64,000 nucleotides of DNA, taken from NCBI GenBank assembly GCA_916613615.1, contig OU744725.1, positions 73,452,280 through 73,516,279 on the forward strand, given 5' to 3'. Numbering within the stretch: the first letter of the stretch is position 1; each line of letters opens with the position of its first letter. The notes below the pieces were generated by a model. It was not told the origin of the DNA. It made no database searches and saw nothing but the letters and a program-made list of their open reading frames with translations. This stretch comes from Steromphala cineraria. Its lineage: Eukaryota > Mollusca > Gastropoda > Trochida > Trochidae. Position numbers and translations under genes: made by a program. Of the stretch, positions 38,266-49,600 are shown in pieces.

Positions 38266-39660
38266 ATCATTTCTTATGATTTCATTCTTTTTATTTAGGA
38301 ACCGATATATATAAATAAGTTCATCGGCGTCATTTTCTTTGTCATATAAATTTCTATCTTTCTTTCTTATATTATTATTTCAGAAGATTAACTATACTAG
38401 ATACTAGTATATAATTTGAGTTTCGTAAATTCCAATCAATTAAATGCATTCTCCCTTAAAGTTGTAGGTTGTTTTAAAATTAGGATTTACAAAAACGAAC
38501 CTTATTATGGCCATTTAAAGACCATTAAATAATGTATGAATATGAGTTTGGAAACTCCATGAAAAAAAAATCGATAAATTTCAGTTCTGAAAATCCATAA
38601 ATTACATGTTTATTGTTACGACGATTCAGATAATCAAATCATGTATATCTTGTTTAATATCTTGAGAACGACACAATAGATTATGATATTGCACATATAT
38701 CTCTCAAAAAAGAGTTTCATGTTTGATCCAGATAAATATCTATTTCCACTTCCATATCAGTATTACAATACAGTGTAAATCAATTAGAAAATATCCGGTT
38801 TTAATAAACATAATAATTGTTTTATAATTATTGAACGTAAAACGTACCATATTTGCCTCTGTGTCTCAAATTTAATAACATTATTTATTAGCTAGTACAG
38901 TAAGTCACTGACGTAAATTTATTTGTAAAAAAAATCTATTGTCTCAAATAAAAAATGTCAAGAATCCACAATTTGTTCAAATATATTTCCCATTACATCC
39001 CTGCAAACTATCAACTTTGGTCTCCAAATAAGTATCTAGGTTTAAACAAACAATTTATTACTGATTATAACCTCAGCAATTCATTAACATTTTTGTAATT
39101 ATTTTCTATTACTTTCTATGTTTATTTCGATTTCCCCATAAAACAGTATCCGGCAACAGTATTTGCAAATATATGAATATATATAGCGTATATATATATG
39201 TGCTGTCGATAGCGTGTAAATTGAAACGATATGGCAACGACACATGGCGACGTCATTAGATATTCATTATCATATCAAAGCATATTGATATTTAAATGCT
39301 ATGCGTTTGGAAGTAAAAAGATAAAAAAAAACCAAATGCAATTGTAAAAAAAATCTAAATATTTAGCACTGTGAGTTTTCTTAAATTTGGTAGTCCGTAG
39401 AATAAAATTGTTTCATATAATGAAAGACCGTTTTATGTCAAAGATAGTTATCCACAATAAGTAAATTTCCCGTAAGAGGTGAAACTGAAGGTGATTGCGG
39501 TCACATGTTTTTATCATTATCAATAAAAATATTTCAACAACAAGTAAATGTCTAGTTTGGATTGAAATAAAACAAAACTCAGTGTTATCGTATTGCTTTT
39601 TCTTATCAATTGAACTATATCAACTACAAATGACCTCTTCTTTGAGAGGCAATTTATAAG
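38266..39660. other. AT-rich intergenic DNA
   Basis: No supported gene, RNA or mobile element seen. Short TA-rich runs occur near 39175-39200. Confidence 0.4.
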
Positions 39661-39667
39661 CAGGTTT

Positions 39668-39777
39668 GATGAAGAAGAACAAGTTCCTATGGATAATCAA
39701 CTTTCTTTAGTGTTAGTCTCTAAAACATGCAATAAAGAAGTTGATTATCTATAGACTATAAGAACCTGTTCTTCTAA
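39668..39777. mobile_element. Foldback element
   Basis: GAAGAACAAGTTCCTATGGA and TAATCAACTTTCTT pair with the downstream AAGAAGTTGATTA, CTATAGA and TAAGAACCTGTTCTTC, leaving a loop of about 30 bp. Confidence 0.55.
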
Positions 39778-39879
39778 AAATGTCCAGTTTGAATTGAAAT
39801 AAAAAAGTTCATCGATATCATATAATCGACATCAATACCAAGAACAAGTCTCGCACTTAAGTATATTTCGCTTCTCCTT

Positions 39880-40075
39880 TTTAAAACCACCGTTCAATTT
39901 CAGTGGCATAACCACTAGGTCGAAACCATCTTTGTATAATTCATGAAGACAACGGGTGTCACATTAATTCAATGCTGTCAATCAATATCAGACTCAGCTA
40001 TCTAGGCCAAACATCAATGTCAAGGCCTGCGATAATTTGTAAATCTTTTGTACATTCATTAAAGAGACGCTGCAT
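39880..40075. repeat. Unnamed duplicated segment, copy 1
   Basis: CCGTTCAATTTCAGTGGCAT and the following 180 bp are similar to 43155-43340 (shared CGTTCAATTTCAGTGGCAT, CAATGCTGT and GCGATAATT), with many small differences. Confidence 0.55.
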
Positions 40076-40173
40076 AACATTTTTTAAATATCTTTTCATA
40101 AGATATTGGTCAAATAACTATATAACATAAAGATTAGGCAAAAACAGCAACGATACACAGTTTCTCAATGAAA

Positions 40174-40449
40174 CTACAGCAAAGTAAACATTGCGTAACA
40201 AGGCGTCTGCTTGTCACCGTCCAGCGACCACCAAACCTGCCTGAGAGGCCACGGGAAGGGGATACCGGATATGACGTGACAGAAGGTGAAGCGTTCGTCT
40301 GCTGATATGGAAAATGATAGGCGAAATCCGTAATTCTGCGTTTTCCAAGCGATGAACAGTATTTCATACCATTGTATTACTGTCAACTGTCCTAGAATAT
40401 CTCCTGATGAAGTCTCTGTAGACAAATTTCTACACATTGATCGTTCCAC
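40174..40449 (-). CDS. Unrecognised open reading frame
   Basis: An ATG frame of 91 codons starts MERSMCRNLSTETSSGDILG and ends YAMFTLL. GC content is higher than its surroundings and an internal AATG|GTATGA could be a donor. I do not recognise it. It abuts the left end of the MULE-like element, so it may be a fragment of transposon cargo or chance. Confidence 0.18.
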   Translation of the reverse strand: MERSMCRNLSTETSSGDILGQLTVIQWYEILFIAWKTQNYGFRLSFSISADERFTFCHVISGIPFPWPLRQVWWSLDGDKQTPCYAMFTLL

Positions 40450-41497
40450 GCCATATTGATTATAGGTAAAACAAATCCTCGGTAAAACAATCCCGGTAAT
40501 AAAGTCCTCGGAAAAAGAGTCCTATTATAGTAGAAACAGATTACATTGATCTTGACATCAAAGTTTTTGTAAAGAATACATCCTTGTTTATTTGTTGTTT
40601 ATTGACATTGTAAAGATAACATGAAGAGTTTGTTCACCATTATCATGTTATTTTAGCTGATTGAATCAAAGAATAAACAAACAAACTGGCTTCTGAGAGG
40701 GGGTATATAGATGTATTCTCGAAATTCAATCTTACACATTTCATCATGTAAGTTATCAAGACCAACAAGGGAGGCTTGAAGTTGGTGTTATATGGTCACA
40801 TGTACACTAGACATGCAACTCGGAAGTCTAAGATTGTTTGGAAGTGTAGCCGCAAGTCCAGTATCAACTTCAAGGGCCAAGTTTGGACTAACTTGAAAAT
40901 CCAGAGGTAACCAAGACACATAACCATTCTCCTGATGACTCTCAGGTATCTCTTACCAAACTCCGTCTGTCCATGAAACGACAAGCAGCCCTGACAAAGG
41001 ACAAACCAGGTCAAATCTATGCAGAGTTACTTCAGACTATTCTGAACTGGATCTTGAGCTGAACTGTTGTCAGCGACTTTGAGGACGCCATTGTTGCCGT
41101 GTTTGGGCGTGATGTGCACTCTCGCGGGTGCTTCTACCACTTCACCCAGGCAACCTGGCGACACATTCAAGGCTTAGGTCTTGCAGCCCACTACAACCAG
41201 AGCGAGGAGTTCCGCCTCTTCTGTGGCATGATTGATGGACTAGCCTTCCTGCCCTTGGAGAATGTCACAGAGGGGATGGACTATGTCAGAAATGTAAATA
41301 AAAAGATTAATTTATTAATGTTAAATAATTTATGATGTCCAGTGATTATATTAGTATATGTGAATAAACTTTTTGATCACCTAATCTTTTATTTTTATTG
41401 TGAAATTGTACCTATTTTACCGAGGACTTTTTTACCTAGGCAAAACTAGGACTTTTTTACCGAGGACTTTTTTACCGAACACCGCCATATTGACCCG
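40449..41497 (+). mobile_element. Decayed FLYWCH/MULE transposon with repeat-bearing inverted ends
   Basis: Ends at 40449-40530 and 41410-41497 are inverted relative to each other. Both are built from short repeats of CGGTAAAA(A/C)A followed by GTCCTCGG, with CCATATTGA at the outer edge. The inside carries a transposase relic. The length of about 1.05 kb is far below that of an autonomous MULE. Confidence 0.7.
40760..41334 (+). pseudogene. FLYWCH zinc finger plus MULE transposase fragment
   Basis: The + strand near 40765-40990 reads KTNKGGLKLVLYG, then Y-T-R-H-A-T-R-K-S-K-I-V-W-K-C-S-R-K and, after a frame change, THNHSPDDSQ. This is the pattern of a FLYWCH finger. A transposase part follows: SDFEDAIVAVFGRDVHSRGC, F-Y-H-F-T-Q-A-T-W-R and GMIDGLAFLPLENV, the MULE core around its conserved C-F-x-H-F-x-Q motif. 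A stop near 41058 and a frame break near 40905 interrupt it, and the rest of the transposase is missing. It is a non-functional remnant of a DNA transposon. Confidence 0.8.
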
Positions 41498-42184
41498 CTG
41501 TGTTAGGTTCAAGAGAGCAATGTGAAAATCTACATCGAACTCACGTGTTCCGATCACTACACCAATTTTTGTTCCGAGCTCGCATTTTCACTGAATGAAC
41601 AGTTTGGTATGCAGATAAAAAATCATTCTCTGATTAGTAAAATATAAAACAAAGCACAAAGTTTTGGCTGATTTATGGCAATACTCCGAATTAACAATGC
41701 TCACATTTAGAAGAAGGAGAAGAATATTTTGATAACGTGTCACACATTTTCTTTACATTATTTGACCACATGTTTATACAGGCTTAACAGAAAATATCCG
41801 GTCGTTAAGGCCTATGAGACACGATTGTACAGTTATTTCCAAATGTACATAAAAATATAAGTAAAACACATATAAAAGATATGCATAGCAAAAAATACCC
41901 TGATTGAAAAGTTAATTTCGGTGTTTTTTACGCATATATATTTTTATGAATATTAGTATTTATGCTATTGGATCTGAGCCTTGTGTAAACTGTTGAATAA
42001 ACAATGACATTGGTCCGTAGGTGTAATATGCTTTCTTTAGATCAGATATTCACTTATTACACAATTACTTTACGGTCTACCATATTTCCTGTCTGTTTCC
42101 TAAAAGCTATCAAATGATGACTATAGCAGGTAGGTTATATAATGCTCAATTATCAACACCTGGCTATTTTATGACATCAGCTAA

Positions 42185-42275
42185 TTAGGTAACATCAAAT
42201 AGCAATTGTATACCTTAACATCAACAGCATAATATATAATAGCAATTGTATACCTTGACATCAACAGCATATTTC
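42185..42275. repeat. Short tandem duplication
   Basis: AGCAATTGTATACCTTAACA plus TCAACAGCATA is repeated once, about 44 bp later, with one base changed. Confidence 0.7.
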
Positions 42276-42639
42276 ACGAGGAAGCTAGCATTTTCATATT
42301 ATAGAAATTATTTTATACCTAATTTATCATTGGATAACAAAAATTGGCAATTGAATTATCATTTCTAATTAATTTTATAATAGGTTGTTAAAATCCAGCT
42401 GTCAGGGAACAATATTTTTGCACTTAATTGGTAATATTTCAATATCTTATATTTAACAAATAATACCCTACTGTATCATTTAGCAAAATGGACTTTTGCG
42501 ATAGCGACAGTCTATTGTGAGTAATTATCGCAATTGCAATATATTGTTCATCAATAAAGGAAAGGCAGAGTTTGCTGCTTTGTTTGTGATGATTTCAAAC
42601 TCTGCCTTACTTGTGGAAGTCGTTATTTAAACCGACACC

Positions 42640-42671
<32 letters not shown>

Positions 42672-42677
42672 CCCTAA
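42640..42677 (-). repeat. Interstitial telomeric repeat
   Basis: About six CCCTAA units, one with an extra A. These are TTAGGG on the - strand, the telomere repeat of most animals including molluscs. Confidence 0.9.
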
Positions 42678-42784
42678 TCTCCCGGTCGCTACTATCAGCT
42701 CTCAGCGATCTGTTGAAAGTGTTCAAATATTTTCCAAATTTAAAAAAGGTGTTTTTGTGTAAATATTCTTTTAAAATTTGAACT

Positions 42785-42930
42785 ACTGAATAGACTAAAT
42801 AGTCGATATCGATTAGACTAGTTATCGATTCTATTTATCGTTTTAAAAAATGACTATCGATTAAGTACTATCGACACAGCAACTATCGCGATAAATCGAT
42901 AGTTTGATGTATCGTTACAGTCCTAGTATC
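42785..42930 (-). mobile_element. hAT-like non-autonomous element (partial)
   Basis: On the - strand the end reads TAGGACTGTAACGATACATC, followed by ATCGATTTATCGCGATAG and further CGATA blocks. This end sequence resembles hAT transposons. The other end was not defined. Confidence 0.4.
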
Positions 42931-43154
42931 ATTTGTCAAGTAACATGAAATACTGAGATAAACATGATTGAAATGTAATGTGAACAATTGTAAACATGTA
43001 TAGAAGCTTTGAGATGAGAACCAAGGGGACTGTACTTGTCCTATTTACGCCCCAACTTATATTGAAATGATGAAAAAACAATTTTGGTTTCAAAACTATA
43101 GAATTTTTAACTTGAGTGAGAATGGAAATAGTTGTATAAAACGATTTTTATTAC

Positions 43155-43340
43155 TTTTTTGCTTTAAACCATCGTTCAATTTCAGTGGCATTACATTCAG
43201 GTCTATACCATCTCATTTTAAAAACTTTTTTTCGGGTGACACACTTATGCAATGCTGTAATTTAATATATTGAGCAAAACTTAAATGTCAAACCATGCGA
43301 TAATTGTTAAACCCGTTCTGAAATTTCATTAACTGACAAC
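43155..43340. repeat. Unnamed duplicated segment, copy 2
   Basis: Related to 39880-40075. Close by, 43390-43490 resembles 42320-42415 (shared CAGCTGTCAGGGAACAATA), and 44190-44260 resembles 42930-42995 (shared ATGAAATACTGA(A/G)ATAAACA), so the AGPAT upstream region contains several such pairs. Confidence 0.55.
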
Positions 43341-43601
43341 ATATCTAAGAGGTGGTTTGCTTGTTTTATATCTAAAAAAAAAAATCAATTTTGGACCTAA
43401 TTTATCAAAATCATTGAGTAATAAAAATGGCAATTTAATTAATTTGAGGATAGACTGTTAAAGTACACAGCTGTCAGGGAACAATACCTTTTGAAATTAA
43501 TGGGTGATACACCAGGTTCTATTAGAGAACGGACACCAGTTAGTGTGCATTGTGGCCGCATTGGACACACCTCAGCTGTAGATACAGATAGACTTACAGT
43601 C

Positions 43602-46600
43602 ATGGATGCGTTCTATATACTGTGTGGAATTCTGTTAGGATTCTTGACAATTGCATATCATGTGAGCAGTTTAACTAAGTATTATTTGAAGTGTGGGACA
43701 TTCTACCTTGGAGTGTTTCTTATTTCCATCCCAGTCTTGTGTCTTTCGTTGCTGACACCAAGAAACGTAGACAATGTGAGGTATGTATGTATAAACTTCG
43801 TTTAGAAAACAACCTATACATTTGATTATCTGCATCATTGGTTATACACTTTATACCAATACGAAACATTCACACAAGCTTGATAAGGGAAAGCTGATCG
43901 GAGCAATGTGTGGATATAATTACGCGCTTCTTTTCTCGATTTTATAGAGTTTTTCATCAACGTAAGAAAAAGTTAATGTTTTTGATAGAGAGTCTCTCTG
44001 TTTGCTCTGTGACAATAATGTTGTAAAAAAAGAGTTTCCGTTCTTTGATGTTTTCTTATACATTCATATAATTTTCCCTGTACATCAGATGATCTTTCTA
44101 CGTAATGGTTATTTTCAGTCCATCAAAATATTGTAGAGGAAGGTTTTCATTGCATGAACTGATATACACATTCATCTAATACACTACTGTATCATTGGAC
44201 AATTAACATGAAATACTGAAATAAACATGATTGAAAAGTACTGTGAGCAATTAATGAACGCAGTAAATGATTCTCCCAGTACTACGCCCATTAATTAACT
44301 ATGGTAATGATAGTTTAGAATGAACTTCAAAATTACGACGGTATTTCTTATGTTCGTATCTAATTTTCTAAACATACGTTTCTAAAATTCGGATTTAAAT
44401 ACACATTGCCCAAAATTTGACCATTCAAATATTTTGACATTTGGTTTCTTTTGAATTTTGATGAACATCAACATTTATGATATTAGAACATCATAGTTTT
44501 TTTATTGTAAAGCAAAATAAAACCAATATATCACTTTCACGAGTATACAACTGATGAATTAATATTGGTTTCTTTTTAAATCCTTTCCATACTATTAGAA
44601 ATAGATTAATGAAGACTGAAGAATAAAAGACTATGAAAGAAATGGCAGTTTGTGGTTTAAGGAAGCGGAAAATGATAACATAACATCATTTGCTGTCTTT
44701 CAGGTCATCCTGTATGTCCTTCATTTTTTATTTGTTAACAATTGTCATTGCTTGTGATCATTACTGCACAGTGACGGAACTCTAATGTACTTTGTTGATT
44801 TAGGTGAAATGTGACTGATGTTAAACATTTTCTAATCAATATTCCAGATATTTCTTTAAACCCTTCAATGCCCTGGCCTGGCTGCTTGGGGTTCAGTTTG
44901 AGATCCGGAACAATCATCATATTCCACAGAAACAGGCCTGTCTTATTGTGAGCAACCATCAAGCAGTTCTAGAACCACTGGGTAAATATTCACATATACC
45001 ATTAAACTATGTAGATAAATAGAGGTTATCATGAGAGTGTGTTTTGGGATCGTAAATATCCCCCATTAGGAATAAAGATTGTATTTTGCGAGCCTTGGCG
45101 AGCTAATACATAGTGTTTATTCCTAATGCAGGATATTTACGATCCCAAAACACACGAGCATGATAACTTCTTTATCATACAATGTCATTATAAATTTTAT
45201 TCGAAAAAATGCTTGATAATACCATTTTGATAGTTTTAAGAGATGCGCGCATTGATATATGCAAATTAACGGTGTAATAACTGCGACAGTGAATTGACAA
45301 AATATAATTCCTCCTAATAAATGTCTTTAGATACTATTTAAGTTATTTAGTCACAACTCCAAAGTCTTAACATTTAAAAAAACCCTAAAAAAAACCCCGA
45401 TGATTTTCAATTTTTTTTTTTAACGTGTCTTTGACGGATTCGAACGACACGAACACTATACATAACATTACTGTGTTGAAGGGTTGGCATGGGCGGATCT
45501 AAACGATGCTACTTTCCTGGCGACTAGAGAAAACCTTATAAGGTACGGACCCTTTGGTTGGGCCAGCTGGCTATGTGGGGCTCTCTTCATCAGCAGGAGG
45601 GACACAGCCAGCGCCCTGAAGACCATCGAGGACATCACTCAAGTCATGAAAACTAACAAGGTTTGCGTACAAATGTTTCAAGTCTTTGAAAGGAATATCC
45701 ACAACAATGACACTATATTTCATTAAGCATGTCATTAAAATGGATAAGAGGTATTTTCAATAAAATATCTTTAAATGTTTTTATTCTTTGAAGGACCAAT
45801 TAACAATAAGCAGAGAAGTTCCACTGTCTATTTGGTCAATCTAAATAAATTTAGATAAACAGATTTTATATAAGGTCATGTCATATTATAAAAGCTGTTG
45901 ATCTAAGTTTATTTAGATTGCTTTTTTTTGTAATATAACACATCATTAACGTCAGTTCTCCGTAATATCACTTTAAATTATTCATGCTCTGTTTGCAGTG
46001 TAATTAAATATCCAATGATTTTTCATTTATCAAGTACCAATTATAGAACAATCAGGCTTATTATGAATAGTAAGAAATGATCTAGCATTAATCATTATTT
46101 TCCCCTCCAACAGATAAAACTGTGGGTATTTCCGGAAGGGTACCTGTGCAAAGAGAGAAACGGATTCCGACCCTTCAAGAAAGGAATGTTCCATCTTGCT
46201 ATCAAGGCTCAGGTCCGTCTTATTCTGAACAAATACTGGTAACGAGTTGTTATATCAAAACTGCTCACTTTAGCGCTTTCAGACATGTTGACTTCTTCGG
46301 GTTAGTGACGCCCTTTATGACTGAGCCTGAAATCCAGAGCATGTTCTGAAGTCGAAGAACTATGTTTACAGATCTAGAGGGTTCTAAAAGAGCCACTCCT
46401 TGATTTTCATCACATACCGTTGTCTTTTAAACGACTGTATTCGGCATAATTCACGATATTTATTCAAGATATCTCACGTATCTATTCCCAAACGCCATAC
46501 ATATGATAAAAATGAAATTCTTAAATAATATGATAATTATATATATTCGCTAGAGGCCAATTTACACGTCCAACTAACAAGAATACTAATAATAGTACCT

Positions 46601-49600
46601 ATCAAACATGATCAACTCGTAAATTTCATGCTGACTTCTTTAAATAAGTTTAAAAAGTTACGTTTAATTGATTACGTTTAATTGATTGACGCGCGTCATT
46701 GTCCTTTTATCGATCACAATCGTAAATTCAAATCTTCCTGTTGACCCTATACGACGTCGATTGGCTATAAAAAGAAACATTCCTTCAACAATCGATACTT
46801 CAGATTACACACTTGGTAAAGTTTGGCATATATGACCCCTGACAACTCTTTATGGTCTTTCTATTGTTATTTTTCCCGCCTCCAATGGCTCAAATACTGC
46901 CCAAGCGGAGTTCAAAAATAACTAACTCACTCACTATATTGTTAACAGATTCCAATCGTACCTGTGGTGTTTTCAACTTTCCGACACTTTTACAACGAAC
47001 ATGAAACTGACAAGAAATACTTCAATAGAGGTAAATAATTTATGGTTTTGATCGAATTTGAGATCATCTCGCCACGAGAGGCTCACCAGCCTCAGTGCTT
47101 GTGTGATTCAGTTTTGCAATGGGGGAAATTGATAGGTTTAGAGGTTTTATAATTTTGAAATAATCCATTTTTAAAAATTTCTATTTCTTCAATCCATCTG
47201 ATTTTAGTAAAAAAGAATTGATAAACGTTCTCACTACCATAATGACATGTGGTAAGACATTGATACATTATCGTTTTAAATGCATAAGGGGCCTTTTAAT
47301 GCTAAAACATTGCATGAGAAGTATATTGAATTCAAATGCATAAAAACTGTTGTCATTCCACATTATCAATCGTAAATTCGTTTACCCAATCTATTTCCGT
47401 CCTCGTCTACAAAAAAAAAAAGATCTCTTAAAAATGCTTTTAATCGACATGTTTATCATCTTTTAGGGAAGGTTCTCGTGAGCTGTTAATAAACAATCTT
47501 TACCATGTTTTAGGCAAGGTTCTCGTGAGCTGTTAATAAACAATCTTTACCATGTTTTAGGCAAGGTTCTCGTGAGCTGTTAATAAACAATCTTTACCAT
47601 GTTTTAAGCAAGGTTCTCGTGAGCTGTTAATAAACAATCTTTACCATGTTTTAAGCAAGGTTCTCGAGAGCTGTTAATAAACAATCTTTACCATGTTTTA
47701 GGCAAGGTTGTCATGAACTGCTAATCAACATGTTTTACCATCTTTTAGGCAAGGTTCTCGTGAGCTGTTAATCAACATGTTTTACCATGTTTTAAGCAAT
47801 GTTCTCGTGAGCTGTTAACAAACAATCTTTACCATGTTTTAGGCAAGGTTATCATGAACTGCTAATCAACATTTTACCATGTTTTAGGCAAGGTTCTCGT
47901 GAGCTGTTAATAAACAATCTTTACCATGTTTTAAGCAAGGTTCTCGTGAGCTGTTAATAAACAATCTTTACCATGTTTTAGGCAAGGTTGTCATGAACTG
48001 CTAATGAGCATGTTATACCATGTTTCAGGCAAGGTTATCATAGACTGTTTATCAACATGCTTATACCATGTTTCAGGCAAGGTTATCATAGACTGTTTAT
48101 CACCATGCTTATACCATGTTTCAGGCAAGGTTATCATAGACTGTTTATCAACATGCTTATACCATGTTTCAGGCAAGGTTATCATGGACTGTTTATCAAC
48201 ATGCTTATACCATGCTTCAGGCAAGGTTATCATGGACTGTTTATCAACATGCTTATACCATGTTTCAGGCAAGGTTATCATGGACTGTTTATCAACATGC
48301 TTATACCATGTTTCAGGCAAGGTTATCATGGACTGTTTATCAACATGTTTTACCATGTTTTAGGCAAGGTTATCATGTAATGTTTATCAACATGTTTTAC
48401 CATGTTTTAGGCAAGGTTATCATGAACTGTTTATCAACATGTTTTAACATCTTTCAGGCAAGGTTATCATGGACTGTTTATCAACATGTTTATACCATGT
48501 TTCAGGCAAGGTTATCATGGACTGTTTATCAACATGTTTTACCATGTTTCAGGCAAGGTTATCATGGACTGTTTATCAACATGCTTATACCATGTTTCAG
48601 GCAAGGTTATCATGGACTGTTTATCAACATGCTTATACCATGTTTCAGGCAAGGTTATCATGAACTGTTAGTCAACATGTTTTACCATGTTTCAGGCAAG
48701 GTTATCATGAACTGTTAACCAACATGTTATACCATGTTTCAGGCAAGGTTATCATGAACTGTTAGTCAACATGTTTTACCATGTTTCAGGCAAGGTTATC
48801 ATGAACTGTTAATCAACATGTTTTACCATGTTTCAGGCAAGGTTATCATGAACTGTTTATCAACATGTTTTACCATGTTTCAGGCAAGGTTATCATGAAC
48901 TGTTAACCAACATGTTATACCATGTTTCAGGCAAGGTTATCATGGACTGTTTATCAACATGTTTTACCATGTTTCAGGCAAGGTTATCATGGACTGTTTA
49001 TCAACATGCTTATACCATGTTTCAGGCAAGGTTATCATGAACTGTTTATCAACATGTTTTACCATGTTTCAGGCAAGGTTATCATGGACTGTTTATCAAC
49101 ATGCTTATACCATGTTTCAGGCAAGGTTATCATGGACTGTTTATCAACATGTGTTACCATGTTTTAGGCAAGGTTATCATGTAATGTTTATCAACATGTT
49201 TTACCATGTTTTAGGCAAGGTTATCATGAACTGTTTATCAACATGTTTTAACATCTTTCAGGCAAGGTTATCATGGACTGTTTATCAACATGTTTATACC
49301 ATGTTTCAGGCAAGGTTATCATGAACTGTTAATCAACATGGTTTACCATGACATGTTTCAGGCAAGGTTATCATGGACTGTTAATCAACATGTTTTACCA
49401 TGTTTCAGGCAAGGTTATCATGAACTGCTAATCAACATGTTTTACCATGTTTCAGGCAAGGTTATCATGAACTGTTTATCAACATGTTTTACCATGTTTC
49501 AGGCAAGGTTATCATGAACTGTTAATCAACATGGTTTACCATGACATGTTTCAGGCAAGGTTATCATGGACTGTTAATCAACATGTTTTACCATGTTTCA

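Noticed and set aside
41099..41335. Active transposase gene
   Set aside because: Only a fragment of the MULE core is present, with an upstream stop and a frame break.
48004..49517. + strand frames of repeated C-L-S-T-C-L-Y-H-V-S-G-K-V-I-M as a novel repeat protein
   Set aside because: These are open only where 48-bp units lack the stop. They are intronic copies of the AGPAT junction, with no start context of their own.
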